Assembly: GCF_022436675.1 (NCBI RefSeq)
Contig: NZ_JAKUJZ010000003.1
Location: 1 to 64,000, forward strand
Source: Rheinheimera hassiensis
GTDB lineage: Bacteria; Pseudomonadota; Gammaproteobacteria; Enterobacterales; Alteromonadaceae
Length of the DNA stretch: 64,000 nucleotides
Reading direction: 5' to 3'
Positions within the stretch are counted from its first letter, which is position 1, and each line of letters opens with the position of its first letter. A program made the translations under genes and the position numbers. Of the stretch, positions 8,364 to 17,489 are shown piece by piece. Under the pieces are notes generated by a model, which ran no database searches, was not told the origin of the DNA, and worked only from the letters and a program-made list of their open reading frames with translations.

Positions 8364-9176
8364 ATGAAAATTATTTCCTTCAATATCAATGGAATTCGTG
8401 CAAGGTTGCATCAACTGCAGGCGCTTATCGACAAGCATCAGCCCGATATTATTGGCCTGCAGGAAATTAAAGTTCATGATGACGAATTTCCCATGGCCGA
8501 TGTACAGGCGATGGGCTATCACGTTTATCACTTTGGTCAGAAAGGCCATTATGGTGTAGCCATTCTGAGTAAACAACCCGCTGTCAAAATGCAGTATGGC
8601 TTTCCTACTGACGAAACTGATGCTCAGCGCCGTATGTTGATTGGTAGCTTTACCCTTAATGACGGTACGCCTCTGACCGTACTGAATGGTTATTTTCCGC
8701 AAGGCGAAAATCGTGATCATCCGGTTAAATTCCCAGCAAAAACCAAGTTTTATGCCGATTTACAACGTTATCTTACCGAACACCATACCCCGGATGAGCA
8801 TCTGGCCATTATTGGTGACATCAATATATCGCCAATTGACCTGGACATTGGTATAGGCGAAGCGAATGCAAAGCGTTGGTTGCGCGAAGGTAAAACCTCG
8901 TTCTTGCCTGAAGAGCGGGCCTGGTTGCAGCAGCTTAAAGACTGGGGCTTAATTGATACTTTCCGTGCGTTGCACCCGGAGACAGATGCACAGTACAGCT
9001 GGTTTGATTATCGCTCTAAAGGTTTTGATGATAACCGCGGCCTGCGTATTGATGTCGTTATGGCGACAGCCCCCCTGGCGCAGCGTTGCACTGAAAGTAG
9101 TATTGATTATGAATTGCGTGGCATAGAGCGGCCTTCAGATCACGCTCCGGTGTGGTCGGTATTTAGCGAAGAATAG
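8364..9176 (+). CDS. xthA: Exodeoxyribonuclease III
   Basis: A 270-residue Mg-dependent AP endonuclease and 3'-5' exonuclease for base-excision repair. All catalytic blocks of the family are visible: FNINGIRAR (residues 5-13), LQEIKV with the metal-ligand Glu, NGYFPQG with the active-site Tyr, [13 protein letters not shown] with the Asp/Asn pair, WFDYRS, and C-terminal RPSDHAPVW with the catalytic His. The length agrees with E. coli XthA (268 aa). The ATG at 8364 follows TAAGGG, and the in-frame start at 8310 would add residues absent from the family. It converges on yfbV across a shared hairpin. Confidence 0.97.
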   Translation: MKIISFNINGIRARLHQLQALIDKHQPDIIGLQEIKVHDDEFPMADVQAMGYHVYHFGQKGHYGVAILSKQPAVKMQYGFPTDETDAQRRMLIGSFTLNDGTPLTVLNGYFPQGENRDHPVKFPAKTKFYADLQRYLTEHHTPDEHLAIIGDINISPIDLDIGIGEANAKRWLREGKTSFLPEERAWLQQLKDWGLIDTFRALHPETDAQYSWFDYRSKGFDDNRGLRIDVVMATAPLAQRCTESSIDYELRGIERPSDHAPVWSVFSEE

Positions 9177-9182
9177 CGGTAA

Positions 9183-9214
9183 TATAAAGCAGTGGTTACA
9201 ACCACTGCTTTATA
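9183..9214. terminator. Bidirectional terminator between xthA and yfbV
   Basis: A perfect 15-bp inverted repeat (9183-9197 and 9200-9214) with a 2-nt AC centre has AT-rich ends on both sides, so it can serve both converging genes. Its left arm includes the last codons of yfbV. Confidence 0.8.
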
Positions 9215-9642
9215 AAAGTCTTGTCCAACTGCTGGTAGGCTTTTTTCAATAATGCCGCCAGATCTTTGTATCGCCCGGGCTGCGAAACGGGTGCCAGCTC
9301 TACTCCGTGCTTCTGCATTTGGTGCCGTACCTGCTGGTACCAGGATGCAATAGAAGGGGGTAACTGCGTTTCAGCACGCACGCCGAGCCAATACCAACCT
9401 TGCAAAGGCAGAGATACTAAAAACAGCATCATGGCCAAAATTTGTGGTAAAAACGCTGCCCCCAGATAACTGTATTGCACAGCCGCGCACAGTAACGCCA
9501 AGCCTGGCAAATATCGCCCTGTTAGCGACGTTAGTAAAATAACCTTGTTTTCAATAAACAGGCTATTAAGCTCAGCTCTGGCAGGCCATATCTTGCTGTA
9601 CTCGCGCCCCGCGCGTAAGGTTGTATAAAGCGGATACTGCAT
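9196..9642 (-). CDS. yfbV: YfbV family inner-membrane protein (Ter macrodomain insulation)
   Basis: A 148-residue protein of the UPF0208/YfbV family. In E. coli YfbV limits constraint of the terminus macrodomain to its proper region. Two adjacent membrane segments lie at about residues 35-57 and 62-88, with cytoplasmic ends including an N-terminal WPARAELNSLFIENKV block and a charged C-terminus. The ATG at 9642 has an excellent AGGAGG five bases upstream and is preferred over the in-frame GTG at 9648, which lies inside the ribosome-binding site. The stop codon is within the terminator hairpin shared with xthA. Confidence 0.88.
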   Translation of the reverse strand: MQYPLYTTLRAGREYSKIWPARAELNSLFIENKVILLTSLTGRYLPGLALLCAAVQYSYLGAAFLPQILAMMLFLVSLPLQGWYWLGVRAETQLPPSIASWYQQVRHQMQKHGVELAPVSQPGRYKDLAALLKKAYQQLDKTFIKQWL

Positions 9643-9648
9643 TACCAC

Positions 9649-10218
9649 CTCCTACTGAAAAGCAATATCTGAACGATAGCATAAAACCCGTGTATTTACC
9701 CCTGGCAATATCCCTGCAGTATTTTTGTTGTATAACAGCACGGATACAGCCATCACAAAATATGCACTTTACTCTGGTAAAACCGGCTTAATCATTTAAG
9801 GAAAACTAATATTTCAACCGGATTGACCCACTTTGCCATTACGAAACTGACTTTTTAGCAGCATTAGCGCGGCCTTTTGCTTAAACACAAACTAACAAAA
9901 AATATGCCATAATGTTTAGTTGTTTAGTTACATAAACTTAAGCAAGTTAAACAGTGTTACACACAAAGTTATCCACAAAATCTGTGGACAACACAACCCT
10001 ATATAGCGCAACAAAACCACGGCTGTTGTCAGGTTATTTGCCAGCAAAAATGATGATTTCATGAAAAAATAATACTAAGTTCGTTAAAATGTCATATTTA
10101 GCGCATTCACCACTCTTACTATTTCGTTCTACGGTGCACGCAATGATACGAATTCATTGAGTAATCATGTTGGTTTGCATTAGGATAAGGCCACTGCCCT
10201 GTTTTAGGACCTCCGCTG
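9649..10218. promoter_or_regulatory. Long AT-rich intergenic region with DnaA boxes
   Basis: 570 bp without a convincing gene. It contains the yfbV promoter side, a three-member DnaA-box cluster near its centre (9957-9991), and the leader of the dapE operon. AGGA at 10206-10209 is the likely ribosome-binding site for the TTG start at 10219. I saw no RNA gene or terminator. Confidence 0.6.
9957..9991. promoter_or_regulatory. DnaA-box cluster
   Basis: TTATCCACA (9969-9977) is a perfect DnaA R-box. TGTGGACAA (9983-9991) is the complement of TTGTCCACA, an inverted one-mismatch box. TTACACACA (9957-9965) is a third, one-mismatch box in the direct orientation. The spacing is tight (3 and 5 bp between boxes). 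Confidence 0.65.
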
Positions 10219-10713
10219 TTGTTAAACTGGTTAACGCAATTAAGCGAGATGCAAGGTGTTGCGGTAAAAAGCCCCGCCTGCGGTATGCTATTACCCATGA
10301 CTGCACACCCAGAGAGGCTGTATAACAGCGGCATTCTGCAGCAGGCGTTATGCATTAAGTTACAGCAGGGCACAGTGGTAGCGCCTTTTAACAGCCTTTA
10401 CCAGTGCAGCCTGAACGGTCGGCGCAGGCTGAGTTTTAACCATAGCAGTGGCCTGACTCTGCAACTGGATTTACCCTCAAGCGTCATTGCTGGTTTGGGC
10501 CAGGGCATTGAGTATCAGGCAGATTCAGGCCAACAACTTAGCGCAGGTCAACCGGTATTAAAGCTAGACCCTTATTATCTGCAAGCTGAGCACGGTTGTT
10601 ATGCAGCATTGATCGTTTTACCGCACCCTGCCATCGAGGCGATATTTTCTATGCAGCGTTATGTTACCGCAGCGACAGATACCGCCATAATTATTCAGTT
10701 AAAGAACAAGTAA
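10219..10713 (+). CDS. Degenerate EIIA-Glc-like protein lacking phospho-histidines
   Basis: A 164-residue cytoplasmic protein with the duplicated-hybrid (EIIA-glucose, Crr-like) fold. The family blocks SPACGMLLPM, KLQQGTVVAPFNS and SAGQPVLKLDP align with Crr. Where Crr has the two active-site histidines (N-H-AFSIES and LFV-H-FG), this protein reads GRRRLSF and LQLDLP, so the phosphorylatable His and its partner are gone. It is therefore unlikely to transfer phosphate and may be a regulatory or structural relic. The start is TTG at 10219 with AGGA nine bases upstream, or ATG at 10249. It is first in a compact operon with yffB and dapE. Confidence 0.72.
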   Translation: MLNWLTQLSEMQGVAVKSPACGMLLPMTAHPERLYNSGILQQALCIKLQQGTVVAPFNSLYQCSLNGRRRLSFNHSSGLTLQLDLPSSVIAGLGQGIEYQADSGQQLSAGQPVLKLDPYYLQAEHGCYAALIVLPHPAIEAIFSMQRYVTAATDTAIIIQLKNK

Positions 10714-10716
10714 AAT

Positions 10717-11070
10717 ATGACTACGCTATACGGCATCAAGAATTGCGACACCATCAAAAAAGCTCGTAGCTGGCTGGAACAGCAGCAAATTCCTTATCAA
10801 TTTATTGACTATCGCGTTGATGGTTTAACAGCAAAGCAGTTGCAAACCTTCGCTGCACATTGCGGTTGGCAAAATCTGCTCAACACGCGGGGCACAACCT
10901 ACCGTCAGTTACCTCAGAGTGATAAAGATGATCTAACAGAGCAAAAGGCACTGATGCTAATGCTCGCGCAACCGGCCATGATTAAACGCCCCTTACTGGT
11001 GCACAATGGCGAACATTATTTGGGCTTTAAACCTGCCGATTACCAACATATTTTTGGACTTAAAACATGA
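10717..11070 (+). CDS. yffB: ArsC/Spx-family protein YffB
   Basis: A 117-residue thioredoxin-fold protein of the ArsC/Spx family. The active-site-like region is [13 protein letters not shown] with a single Cys10, and the C-terminal [15 protein letters not shown] block is characteristic. YffB in other proteobacteria is proposed to be a glutathione-linked reductase; it is not an arsenate reductase. The position immediately before dapE is the same as in E. coli and supports the name. It starts 3 bp after the preceding stop and overlaps dapE by 4 bp (ATGA). Confidence 0.88.
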   Translation: MTTLYGIKNCDTIKKARSWLEQQQIPYQFIDYRVDGLTAKQLQTFAAHCGWQNLLNTRGTTYRQLPQSDKDDLTEQKALMLMLAQPAMIKRPLLVHNGEHYLGFKPADYQHIFGLKT

Positions 11071-12209
11071 CCGCCGTAAGCGCCGTAGTGGCATTAACAC
11101 AAGACTTAATTTCGCGCCCGTCAGTTACACCGGACGATGCCGGTTGCCAGCAACTGATGGCAGCGCGTTTAGCCGCAGTGGGTTTTAATATTGAAGTTAT
11201 GCATTTTGACGACACGTTAAACATGTGGGCCCGCCGTGGTAGCGGTAAACCGGTATTTTGTTTTGCCGGCCACACGGATGTGGTACCGACAGGGCCGGTT
11301 GAACAATGGCACACCCCGCCGTTTGAACCAACCATTATTGGCGACACGCTCTATGGCCGCGGCGCTGCAGATATGAAAGGCAGCCTGGCAGCGATGATAG
11401 TGGCCACCGAGCGGTTTTTGCAGCGCTATCCGACGCCGAGATTCGACTTAGCCTACCTGATTACCAGCGATGAAGAAGGCCCTTTTATCAACGGCACGAA
11501 AAGAGTGATAGAAACACTGGAAGCGCGTAACGAGAAAATAAGCTGGTGCATTGTTGGTGAGCCCTCCAGCAGCCAAAAAGCCGGTGATGTGGTAAAAAAT
11601 GGCCGGCGCGGTTCATTAACGGGCCATCTTAGAATAAAAGGTATTCAGGGCCATGTTGCCTACCCTCAACTGGCAGACAACCCTGTACACAAAGCCGCCC
11701 CGGCATTAGCGGAGCTAGCAGCAGAGCAATGGGACAACGGTAATGCTTATTTTCCGGCAACCAGTTTTCAAATTGCCAATATTAATGCCGGCACCGGCGC
11801 GTCAAACGTGATCCCAGGTGAGCTAAAAGTCATGTTTAACTTTCGCTACAGCACCCAAAGCAGCGCAGAGCAATTACAACAACGTGTTATCGCACTGCTG
11901 GACAAACACGGTTTGAACTATGATCTGGACTGGACACTAAACGGCCTGCCATTTTTAACTGACAGCGGCAGCCTTGTGGCAGCCACCGTCAAAGCAATTT
12001 ATCAGGTACAAGGCTTTGAAACCCGGCTTGAAACCACCGGAGGCACCTCAGACGGCCGCTTTATTGCCCCCACTGGCGCCCAGGTAGTTGAACTTGGTCC
12101 CTGCAATGCTACCATTCATAAAATTAATGAATGTGTGTCAGTAACCGATTTGGAGCAACTGGCCAAAATGTACGAGGCCGTGTTGGAACAGCTAGAATTG
12201 AGCCTATGA
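11067..12209 (+). CDS. dapE: Succinyl-diaminopimelate desuccinylase
   Basis: A 380-residue M20-family dinuclear zinc hydrolase that releases succinate from N-succinyl-LL-diaminopimelate in lysine and peptidoglycan precursor synthesis. Metal and catalytic blocks are [12 protein letters not shown] (about residues 66-77), [21 protein letters not shown] with the catalytic Glu pair, VGEPSS, and C-terminal [10 protein letters not shown]. The length equals the family norm (about 375). Translation is probably coupled to both neighbours through 4-bp ATGA overlaps. The window also holds dapA and lysC, the other lysine-pathway genes. Confidence 0.97.
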   Translation: MTAVSAVVALTQDLISRPSVTPDDAGCQQLMAARLAAVGFNIEVMHFDDTLNMWARRGSGKPVFCFAGHTDVVPTGPVEQWHTPPFEPTIIGDTLYGRGAADMKGSLAAMIVATERFLQRYPTPRFDLAYLITSDEEGPFINGTKRVIETLEARNEKISWCIVGEPSSSQKAGDVVKNGRRGSLTGHLRIKGIQGHVAYPQLADNPVHKAAPALAELAAEQWDNGNAYFPATSFQIANINAGTGASNVIPGELKVMFNFRYSTQSSAEQLQQRVIALLDKHGLNYDLDWTLNGLPFLTDSGSLVAATVKAIYQVQGFETRLETTGGTSDGRFIAPTGAQVVELGPCNATIHKINECVSVTDLEQLAKMYEAVLEQLELSL

Positions 12210-12892
12210 CTAACTGCAGCGAAGACATTCTGACCGGCCTGAGCGAGCAGCACCTGCTAACGCGTTCAGACGGTTTTATGCTGCATAAAGCTGTTGCGCA
12301 GCCCTTTAGCGCATTATGTACAGCAGCGAAAGCCGCTGGCATTGAGATAAAAATTGTTTCTGCTTTTCGCTCTTACCAGCGCCAGGCTGCTATTTGGCAG
12401 GCAAAGTTAGCGGGTAACAGGCCTGTATACGATCAGGATGGGCAAGTAATTGATATCAGCAGCTTAAGTGGCAAAGCTAAACTCGATGCGGTACTGCTGT
12501 ACTCTGCATTGCCCGGAGCCAGCCGCCATCACTGGGGCACAGAGCTTGATGTATATGATGCTGGCGCAGTGCCCCCAGATTACAAACCCCAACTTGAGCC
12601 GGCAGAATATGGTCCGGCTGGCCCATTTTACCGCTTACAGCAGTGGCTAAGCGCATATGCGGCTGAGTTTGGCTTTTTTCTGCCCTACCGCGAGTTTCAG
12701 GGAGGCGTTGCCGCCGAACCCTGGCACCTAAGCTACCAACCGCTGGCCAGCGCCTATCTGGCTAACTTTAATGCCGATATATTGCGTCAATGCCTGCTAC
12801 AACATCCACTGGCGGAGCAGCAACTGGTGTTAACTCACCTCGACGCTATTTTCAACCGCTATGTCGCTAATATTTGCCTGGCAGAGCTATGA
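12206..12892 (+). CDS. M15 family (VanY-type) metallopeptidase
   Basis: A 228-residue member of the D-Ala-D-Ala carboxypeptidase (VanY/M15) family. Zinc and catalytic residues are in [26 protein letters not shown] (His and Asp ligands) and EPWHLSY (third His). No signal peptide is evident, so it may act on cytoplasmic or recycled peptides, or the export signal may be atypical. The ATG at 12206 overlaps the dapE stop codon (ATGA). An earlier in-frame ATG lies deep inside dapE and is unlikely. It overlaps the next gene by 4 bp in the same operon. Confidence 0.9.
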   Translation: MTNCSEDILTGLSEQHLLTRSDGFMLHKAVAQPFSALCTAAKAAGIEIKIVSAFRSYQRQAAIWQAKLAGNRPVYDQDGQVIDISSLSGKAKLDAVLLYSALPGASRHHWGTELDVYDAGAVPPDYKPQLEPAEYGPAGPFYRLQQWLSAYAAEFGFFLPYREFQGGVAAEPWHLSYQPLASAYLANFNADILRQCLLQHPLAEQQLVLTHLDAIFNRYVANICLAEL

Positions 12893-13089
12893 ACTGGCCG
12901 CTGTTTTGGGCGTTGATCCTGGCCTTTGGCGTGGTTATCAGCAACCTTTTGCTGATAAAACACGCGGCAAAGTTAAAAATGCCCTCATCACCAAAACAGG
13001 CAGAGGGCAATAAAGATAACGTTACCAAGCAGCATAACACTACTCTGCGGAACCCTGTTCACGATCAAACGCCGAATAACCCTGAATAA
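12889..13089 (+). CDS. DUF2897 small membrane protein
   Basis: A 66-residue protein with one N-terminal membrane helix (LFWALILAFGVVISNLLLI, about residues 5-23), a KHAAKLKMP motif and a polar, Asn/Pro-rich tail. It fits DUF2897, a small family of unknown role often encoded near dapE in Alteromonadales and Vibrio. The ATG overlaps the M15 gene stop (ATGA). Its 3' end overlaps the convergent yejK gene by 50 bp, so no terminator separates the two. Confidence 0.8.
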   Translation: MNWPLFWALILAFGVVISNLLLIKHAAKLKMPSSPKQAEGNKDNVTKQHNTTLRNPVHDQTPNNPE

Positions 13090-14086
13090 AGCGCTGTAAC
13101 TGATCGCGCAGGTTTGGTGGTGTGCCTTTAATCAAAATCGTATCGCTGTGTGGATCATACTGCACTCTGTCGCCAAGCAACTTCTGCTCGAAACTTAACG
13201 ATAAGCCCGCCCCCTGCCCGGCAAATTTAATCAGCTTTTTCAGCTCCTTTACCTCAACCGGAAACTGCTCAGCCACCTCAAGCTGTTGCTCCTGGCAATA
13301 GCGCAAAAAGCCTTGCTGCTCCTGCTCATCAATCACAGCTGACAGCTCTGTTAACACTACATCCTGCCCGGCTTTGGCTCGCTCTTCGCAGTAGCTGAAC
13401 ACTTGTTTACGGGCATCCGTTTTTTCATTACTGTCAAACTCGGCAGCGCTAAAATACTCTTCTACCGAGGCCAACACCACTTTACTGTTCACCCGGGCAT
13501 CTGTGCCTTCTTCACAGCCTAAAAAATCCAGAAAAAAATCAGCTACTTTACGCCCGGCCCGGCCACGGATAAAACTAATGTACTTGCCCTGCTCCGGTGA
13601 ACTTTTATACTCGGTCAGATCGATCCGTGCCGCCAGTTGCATGCGGGCTATATCCAGATGGCGTGATGTTGCCAGCTCTAAATCATCACTTAATGAGAAG
13701 TGATCTTTACTACCTAACAAGCAATACAGCAGATAATCACTGGCCAGATAGCGGTAATGACAAATCAGCAAATAACCGCTTTCCGGCAACTGATGCGCCT
13801 GCAGTTGTTGCTCCAGTGCAGCGGTAGAGATATTAGCAAGCACGAGAAAGTCTGAGGTTTGCTTTTGCCAGTCATTCAATACTGTCATAACTTGCGGGTC
13901 TTTATCGGCGTTAAAAGCCGCATAGCCTTTGGCGGGTTTACCGTTGTACGCCAGATGTAACTGTTCAACCAAATGCGCTACCGCCGCCGTAGGTGTAACC
14001 AGAGATGGCCGGTAGTGCGCTTTACTCTGCGTTTGTTCATCCAGCTCAAGGTAATTTATCGCCAACTGCTGCACATCTACTGACAT
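13040..14086 (-). CDS. yejK: Nucleoid-associated protein YejK
   Basis: A 348-residue member of the YejK/NdpA (37-kDa nucleoid-associated protein) family, near the usual length of 335. Recognisable blocks are the N-terminal HLVEQLHLAYNGKPAKGYA, the central YISFIRGRAGRKVADFFLDF (about residue 170) and the C-terminal KGTPPNLRDQL. In E. coli the protein binds the nucleoid and topoisomerase IV and is dispensable. It is divergent from yejL-yejM, the arrangement seen in enterobacteria. Confidence 0.94.
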   Translation of the reverse strand: MSVDVQQLAINYLELDEQTQSKAHYRPSLVTPTAAVAHLVEQLHLAYNGKPAKGYAAFNADKDPQVMTVLNDWQKQTSDFLVLANISTAALEQQLQAHQLPESGYLLICHYRYLASDYLLYCLLGSKDHFSLSDDLELATSRHLDIARMQLAARIDLTEYKSSPEQGKYISFIRGRAGRKVADFFLDFLGCEEGTDARVNSKVVLASVEEYFSAAEFDSNEKTDARKQVFSYCEERAKAGQDVVLTELSAVIDEQEQQGFLRYCQEQQLEVAEQFPVEVKELKKLIKFAGQGAGLSLSFEQKLLGDRVQYDPHSDTILIKGTPPNLRDQLQRFIQGYSAFDREQGSAE

Positions 14087-14156
14087 AATTTTTCCTGTTT
14101 AAAATGAATTCTGTTACTATTCTAACTGTTTAAACCACATGACTTGCGGATAATTC

Positions 14157-14381
14157 ATGCCAATTGTATCAAAGTATTCCACCAGCCAGATTGAAAAACT
14201 GGTAAATCAGTTACTGGACGTACTGCATAACGAAAAAGCCACCACAGAACTCAGCCTGATGTGCCTGGGTAATGCCATTAGCCATGTTGTTAACAGCAGC
14301 GTACCGGCCGCTCAGCGCCAAACAGTTGTGGCACACTTTAATCAGGCATTAACCGATGCCGTAAATACTAAAGTGAACTAA
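14157..14381 (+). CDS. yejL: YejL family protein (UPF0352)
   Basis: A 74-residue cytoplasmic helical protein matching the YejL/DUF1414 family along its whole length (E. coli YejL is 75 aa). The block LVNQLLDVLHNEKATTELSL (residues 16-35) is diagnostic, followed by MCLGNAISHVVN. Function is unknown, and the structures known for the family are helical dimers. It lies 6 bp upstream of yejM and is presumably co-transcribed with it. Confidence 0.93.
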   Translation: MPIVSKYSTSQIEKLVNQLLDVLHNEKATTELSLMCLGNAISHVVNSSVPAAQRQTVVAHFNQALTDAVNTKVN

Positions 14382-14387
14382 GCGCTT

Positions 14388-15902
14388 ATGGTGCTGGAAA
14401 ATAATCTGTCACTGGTAAAAAAAGTAAACCGCCTGCTTAACTGGGGCCATTGGTTCAGTTTTTTTAATATTCTGTTGGCACTGGCTGTTACGTCCGCTTA
14501 CTGGTTAGCCGAGCCTTCGCCGGTTTCCGTATTGGGTTGGTTGTATCTGCTGTTAAACTGGATTGGTCACACCGCTTTTTTATGCTTTATGTTTTTTATC
14601 CTGACTATTTTTCCGGTGTCGCTGGTATTCCCATATCAGCGCCATGTCCGCGGGCTGGCTGCTATATTGGCCACCACAGCGTTGGTCGTGCTGATTTTCG
14701 ATGCCTATGTCTATGCCAGCCTTGGTTATCATATCGGAAGCGCCTCAATTGAGCAGGCTACAGAGCTGTTGCGCCAGCAAATTGTAACCAACTTACGTAA
14801 TTTTGTCCTGATCGTACTGGCCGTTGGTACTTTGCTGCTGGCTGTTGAGCTGACCCTAAGCAACTACTGCTGGAAAAAAGTAGAACGTTTAAAGCAATCT
14901 GGTATTACGCGGCCGTTATTTACGCTTTTTATCGGCAGTTTTATGCTAAGCCATCTGCTACACATCTATGCAGATGCTAACCTGAAGTACGACGTCACCA
15001 AACAGGACAATGTACTGCCACTATCTTACCCGGCCACCGCAAAAACCTTTCTGGCCCGTTACCAACTGGTAGATTTAAACAACCGGGCTCTGGTTCAGTT
15101 GGATAAACTCAGCCTGCCAAATCAGTTTATCCATCAGGCGCTGGAATGCCGCGCGGATCATGCCGGTGCGTCAACCCTGTTGCTGGTTACCAGCAACTTT
15201 AGCGAACAGCTGAAAAACTCAGCTGTCAGCCAGGGCTTAAGGCCGCTGGAGCAGCATTTTGCGCCGCGCGCTGAAAATGAAGCTTTATTAAACTTACTGT
15301 ATGGTAAGTTTATGATAGATAACCAAACAGAGCAGCAGTTGCTGGCAGAGCCGGGCTGGCTAGGTCAGCTTTCTTCCGCCAATATCAGCATCAACCGCAG
15401 CGCTGATACTGAAGTTGCAGGCCTGCCCTGGCTACAAAACGGCGTTTCCGGTCAGTTTGCTATTTTATTTGATGACGCTCCACAGCTGCGCTGGGAAGAA
15501 TATCAGCAGTACAGCAATATCGTGCTGATGAACATTACCGGCGGCCACAATCAGTTTAATCTGGCGCCGGCTCAGGTCTGGTCAAACTGGGCTGCTTTGC
15601 GCCAGTTACAGCCGCACCAGGTAACCCAGCATCTGGACTGGCTACCTACCTTATTAGCCCAGGCTGGCTGCAGCGCTCATGGCAGCTGGCTGGGTGACAA
15701 TCTGCTTAAACCACGCTCATTACCTAAACTTAATATCAGCGGTCAGGAAATTATCAGCTTTAAAAAAGATAAGATGGTAATACTGCGTGCCGATGGCAGT
15801 TACGGTGTCTGGTCTGCCGGTACACTGCTGCCGCTAAACGATAAACTTGATTTGCCGATGCTAATTGATGCGTTAAAACGGATCGAAACACCTGAGCATT
15901 AA
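14388..15902 (+). CDS. yejM: YejM/PbgA/LapC-like LPS regulator
   Basis: A 504-residue inner-membrane protein. The five N-terminal helices (about residues 20-42, 48-77, 85-110, 135-155, 172-192) and a sulfatase-like periplasmic domain match YejM (DUF3413), which controls LpxC turnover through LapB in enterobacteria. It is about 80 residues shorter than the E. coli protein (586). The periplasmic part lacks the metal and nucleophile motifs of active sulfatases, as expected for this pseudo-hydrolase family, and the region before the VLMNITGGHN block looks abbreviated. Linkage to yejL and yejK confirms orthology. The start lies 6 bp after yejL. Confidence 0.85.
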   Translation: MVLENNLSLVKKVNRLLNWGHWFSFFNILLALAVTSAYWLAEPSPVSVLGWLYLLLNWIGHTAFLCFMFFILTIFPVSLVFPYQRHVRGLAAILATTALVVLIFDAYVYASLGYHIGSASIEQATELLRQQIVTNLRNFVLIVLAVGTLLLAVELTLSNYCWKKVERLKQSGITRPLFTLFIGSFMLSHLLHIYADANLKYDVTKQDNVLPLSYPATAKTFLARYQLVDLNNRALVQLDKLSLPNQFIHQALECRADHAGASTLLLVTSNFSEQLKNSAVSQGLRPLEQHFAPRAENEALLNLLYGKFMIDNQTEQQLLAEPGWLGQLSSANISINRSADTEVAGLPWLQNGVSGQFAILFDDAPQLRWEEYQQYSNIVLMNITGGHNQFNLAPAQVWSNWAALRQLQPHQVTQHLDWLPTLLAQAGCSAHGSWLGDNLLKPRSLPKLNISGQEIISFKKDKMVILRADGSYGVWSAGTLLPLNDKLDLPMLIDALKRIETPEH

Positions 15903-15913
15903 CTCTCCCCGTT

Positions 15914-16201
15914 TTAATGCACTGTTTGCGCAGGCCGCCTGGGTGGCCTGCCAGCCAGCTCTAACTCTGCCAGATGCAATATATTGGTTAATGCAATAGG
16001 TACTACCGGCTGAGAAAATCGCTCCAGATAAGCCACTTCAGCCTCTTTTAGCATCTGCTGACATAACTGGTCGTACATGCTAAAGCCGTCATAAGCTAAA
16101 GGTTCGTTCAATTCGGCCAGTTTTAATTCGCGCTGGCGGCGCATAAACCAATGCAATAGAAACTCAAACTGTTTTACCTCTAACCATTGTCGCCAGTCCA
16201 T
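15914..16201 (-). CDS. Conserved hypothetical protein, 95 aa
   Basis: I do not recognise a family. The 95-residue product is soluble and mostly helical, with an amphipathic, aromatic N-terminus (DWRQWLEVKQFEFLLHWFMR), an AYDGFSMYDQLCQQMLKEAE middle and a short proline/arginine-rich tail. The ATG at 16201 has GGAG six bases upstream, which supports it as a real gene. It converges with yejM (11-bp gap) and is divergent from the DUF2061 gene. Confidence 0.6.
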   Translation of the reverse strand: MDWRQWLEVKQFEFLLHWFMRRQRELKLAELNEPLAYDGFSMYDQLCQQMLKEAEVAYLERFSQPVVPIALTNILHLAELELAGRPPRRPAQTVH

Positions 16202-16327
16202 ACCTATCTCCGGTAAGCTCGTTACAACATCATTGATAAAAGCGATTAGCTTAAATCAGTTTATTCACTTTAAACAATATTAAGAATCGCTATCATTTAA
16301 CCTATAGCGATTACAGAGGATATCACC

Positions 16328-16534
16328 ATGACTAAGACCATCACTTTTGCTGTTATGCATTTTACCATTGCTTTTGCCGTTACTTACCTGATCACTGGCA
16401 GCTTTGTGCTGGGTGGCCTGATCGCGGTAGTAGAGCCCGCTGTAAATACCGTCGGTTACTTCTTCCATGAAAAAATCTGGCAAAAACTGGGCAATACTGA
16501 ACCGGCTGGTAAAAAAGTAGAGTGCATAAACTAA
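16328..16534 (+). CDS. DUF2061 small membrane protein
   Basis: A 68-residue protein of the DUF2061 family. Its one long or two short hydrophobic segments (about residues 5-42) contain the family motif MHFTIAFAVTYLITGS and the PAVNTVGYFFHEKIW block. The family often occurs alone or fused to other domains and its function is unknown. An AGAGGA ribosome-binding site precedes the ATG by 7 bases. It converges with rlmF. Confidence 0.85.
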   Translation: MTKTITFAVMHFTIAFAVTYLITGSFVLGGLIAVVEPAVNTVGYFFHEKIWQKLGNTEPAGKKVECIN

Positions 16535-16571
16535 CCTGCCTGCCGTTAGCAGCAATACATTAAACTATAGA

Positions 16572-17489
16572 TTACCACTGAGTTTGTTGCTGTGGTGTCA
16601 GAAAGCTCCAGGCAAGAATACGGCTGACTTTTTGCCCCTGGCGCATCTCTATCACTTCAGATTGCACAGCGCCGACACTGCGTAGCAGTTTTTTCAGTAT
16701 GCTCACATGCTTCTGCTGTGATACCAAAGTACTGAACCAGGATACCTGCTGTTTGAACAACTGGCTTTCAGTAATCATCTGGCTGATAAATTTAAGCTCT
16801 CCGCCGTCGCACCACAACTCATGCTGTTGCCCGGCAAAGTTGCGCTGATGCCCCTGACCGGCTTTACCAAGATTAGCCCATTTTCTGCTACTGGCTGCTT
16901 CCGCTTCTGCCAAAGATGCAAAAAACGGTGGATTGCACATTGTCAGATGAAACCGCTGGTCGCTTTTAATTACCCCACTGAAAATTGCCTTTGCCTCGTG
17001 CTGCTGCACAATATTAATATGCGATTTAAGCGCCGGATTAGCTGCAACAATAAGCGCTGCGGCCTTCACTGCTACTGCATCGATATCTGTACCATACACC
17101 TGCCAGCCGTAGCTCTGGCTGGCGATAACCGGATAAATGACATTGGCTCCGGTGCCAATATCAAGCAATTTAATTTGTTTGCCCTTTGGTAGTTCGTTAT
17201 AGCTGCGCGCCAGTAAATCTGCCAGATAATGCACATAGTCGGCCCGGCCCGGAATAGGCGGGCACAAATAGCCTGGTGGTAACTGCCAGTACTTCACCTG
17301 ATAATATTTTGCCAGTAACGCCTGATTAAGCAGCAACACAGCCTGGCTGTCAGTAAAGTCGATGGTGGGCTCTGCTGACGGATTCAACCGCACATAAGCT
17401 TCAAGTTGCGGTAAAGTTGCAATCAGCGCGGCAAAGTCGTAGCGCCCCTGATGAAGATTGCGTGGATGAAGTAACTGTTGTGACGACAC
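16572..17489 (-). CDS. rlmF: 23S rRNA (adenine-1618 N6) methyltransferase
   Basis: A 305-residue Rossmann-fold methyltransferase that makes m6A1618 in 23S rRNA. Evidence: N-terminal LHPRNLHQGRYDF typical of RlmF, the specificity block LPPGYLCPPIPGRADYVHYL, the SAM-binding LLDIGTGANVIYP and the catalytic NPPFFAS. The length matches E. coli RlmF (308). The start is GTG at 17489, with no strong ribosome-binding site. It is divergent from the CvfB-like gene. Confidence 0.95.
   Translation of the reverse strand: MSSQQLLHPRNLHQGRYDFAALIATLPQLEAYVRLNPSAEPTIDFTDSQAVLLLNQALLAKYYQVKYWQLPPGYLCPPIPGRADYVHYLADLLARSYNELPKGKQIKLLDIGTGANVIYPVIASQSYGWQVYGTDIDAVAVKAAALIVAANPALKSHINIVQQHEAKAIFSGVIKSDQRFHLTMCNPPFFASLAEAEAASSRKWANLGKAGQGHQRNFAGQQHELWCDGGELKFISQMITESQLFKQQVSWFSTLVSQQKHVSILKKLLRSVGAVQSEVIEMRQGQKVSRILAWSFLTPQQQTQW

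Noticed and set aside
9957-9991. Chromosome replication origin
   Set aside because: The DnaA boxes are few, there is no clear unwinding element array, and none of dnaA, dnaN, mnmG or parAB is nearby.
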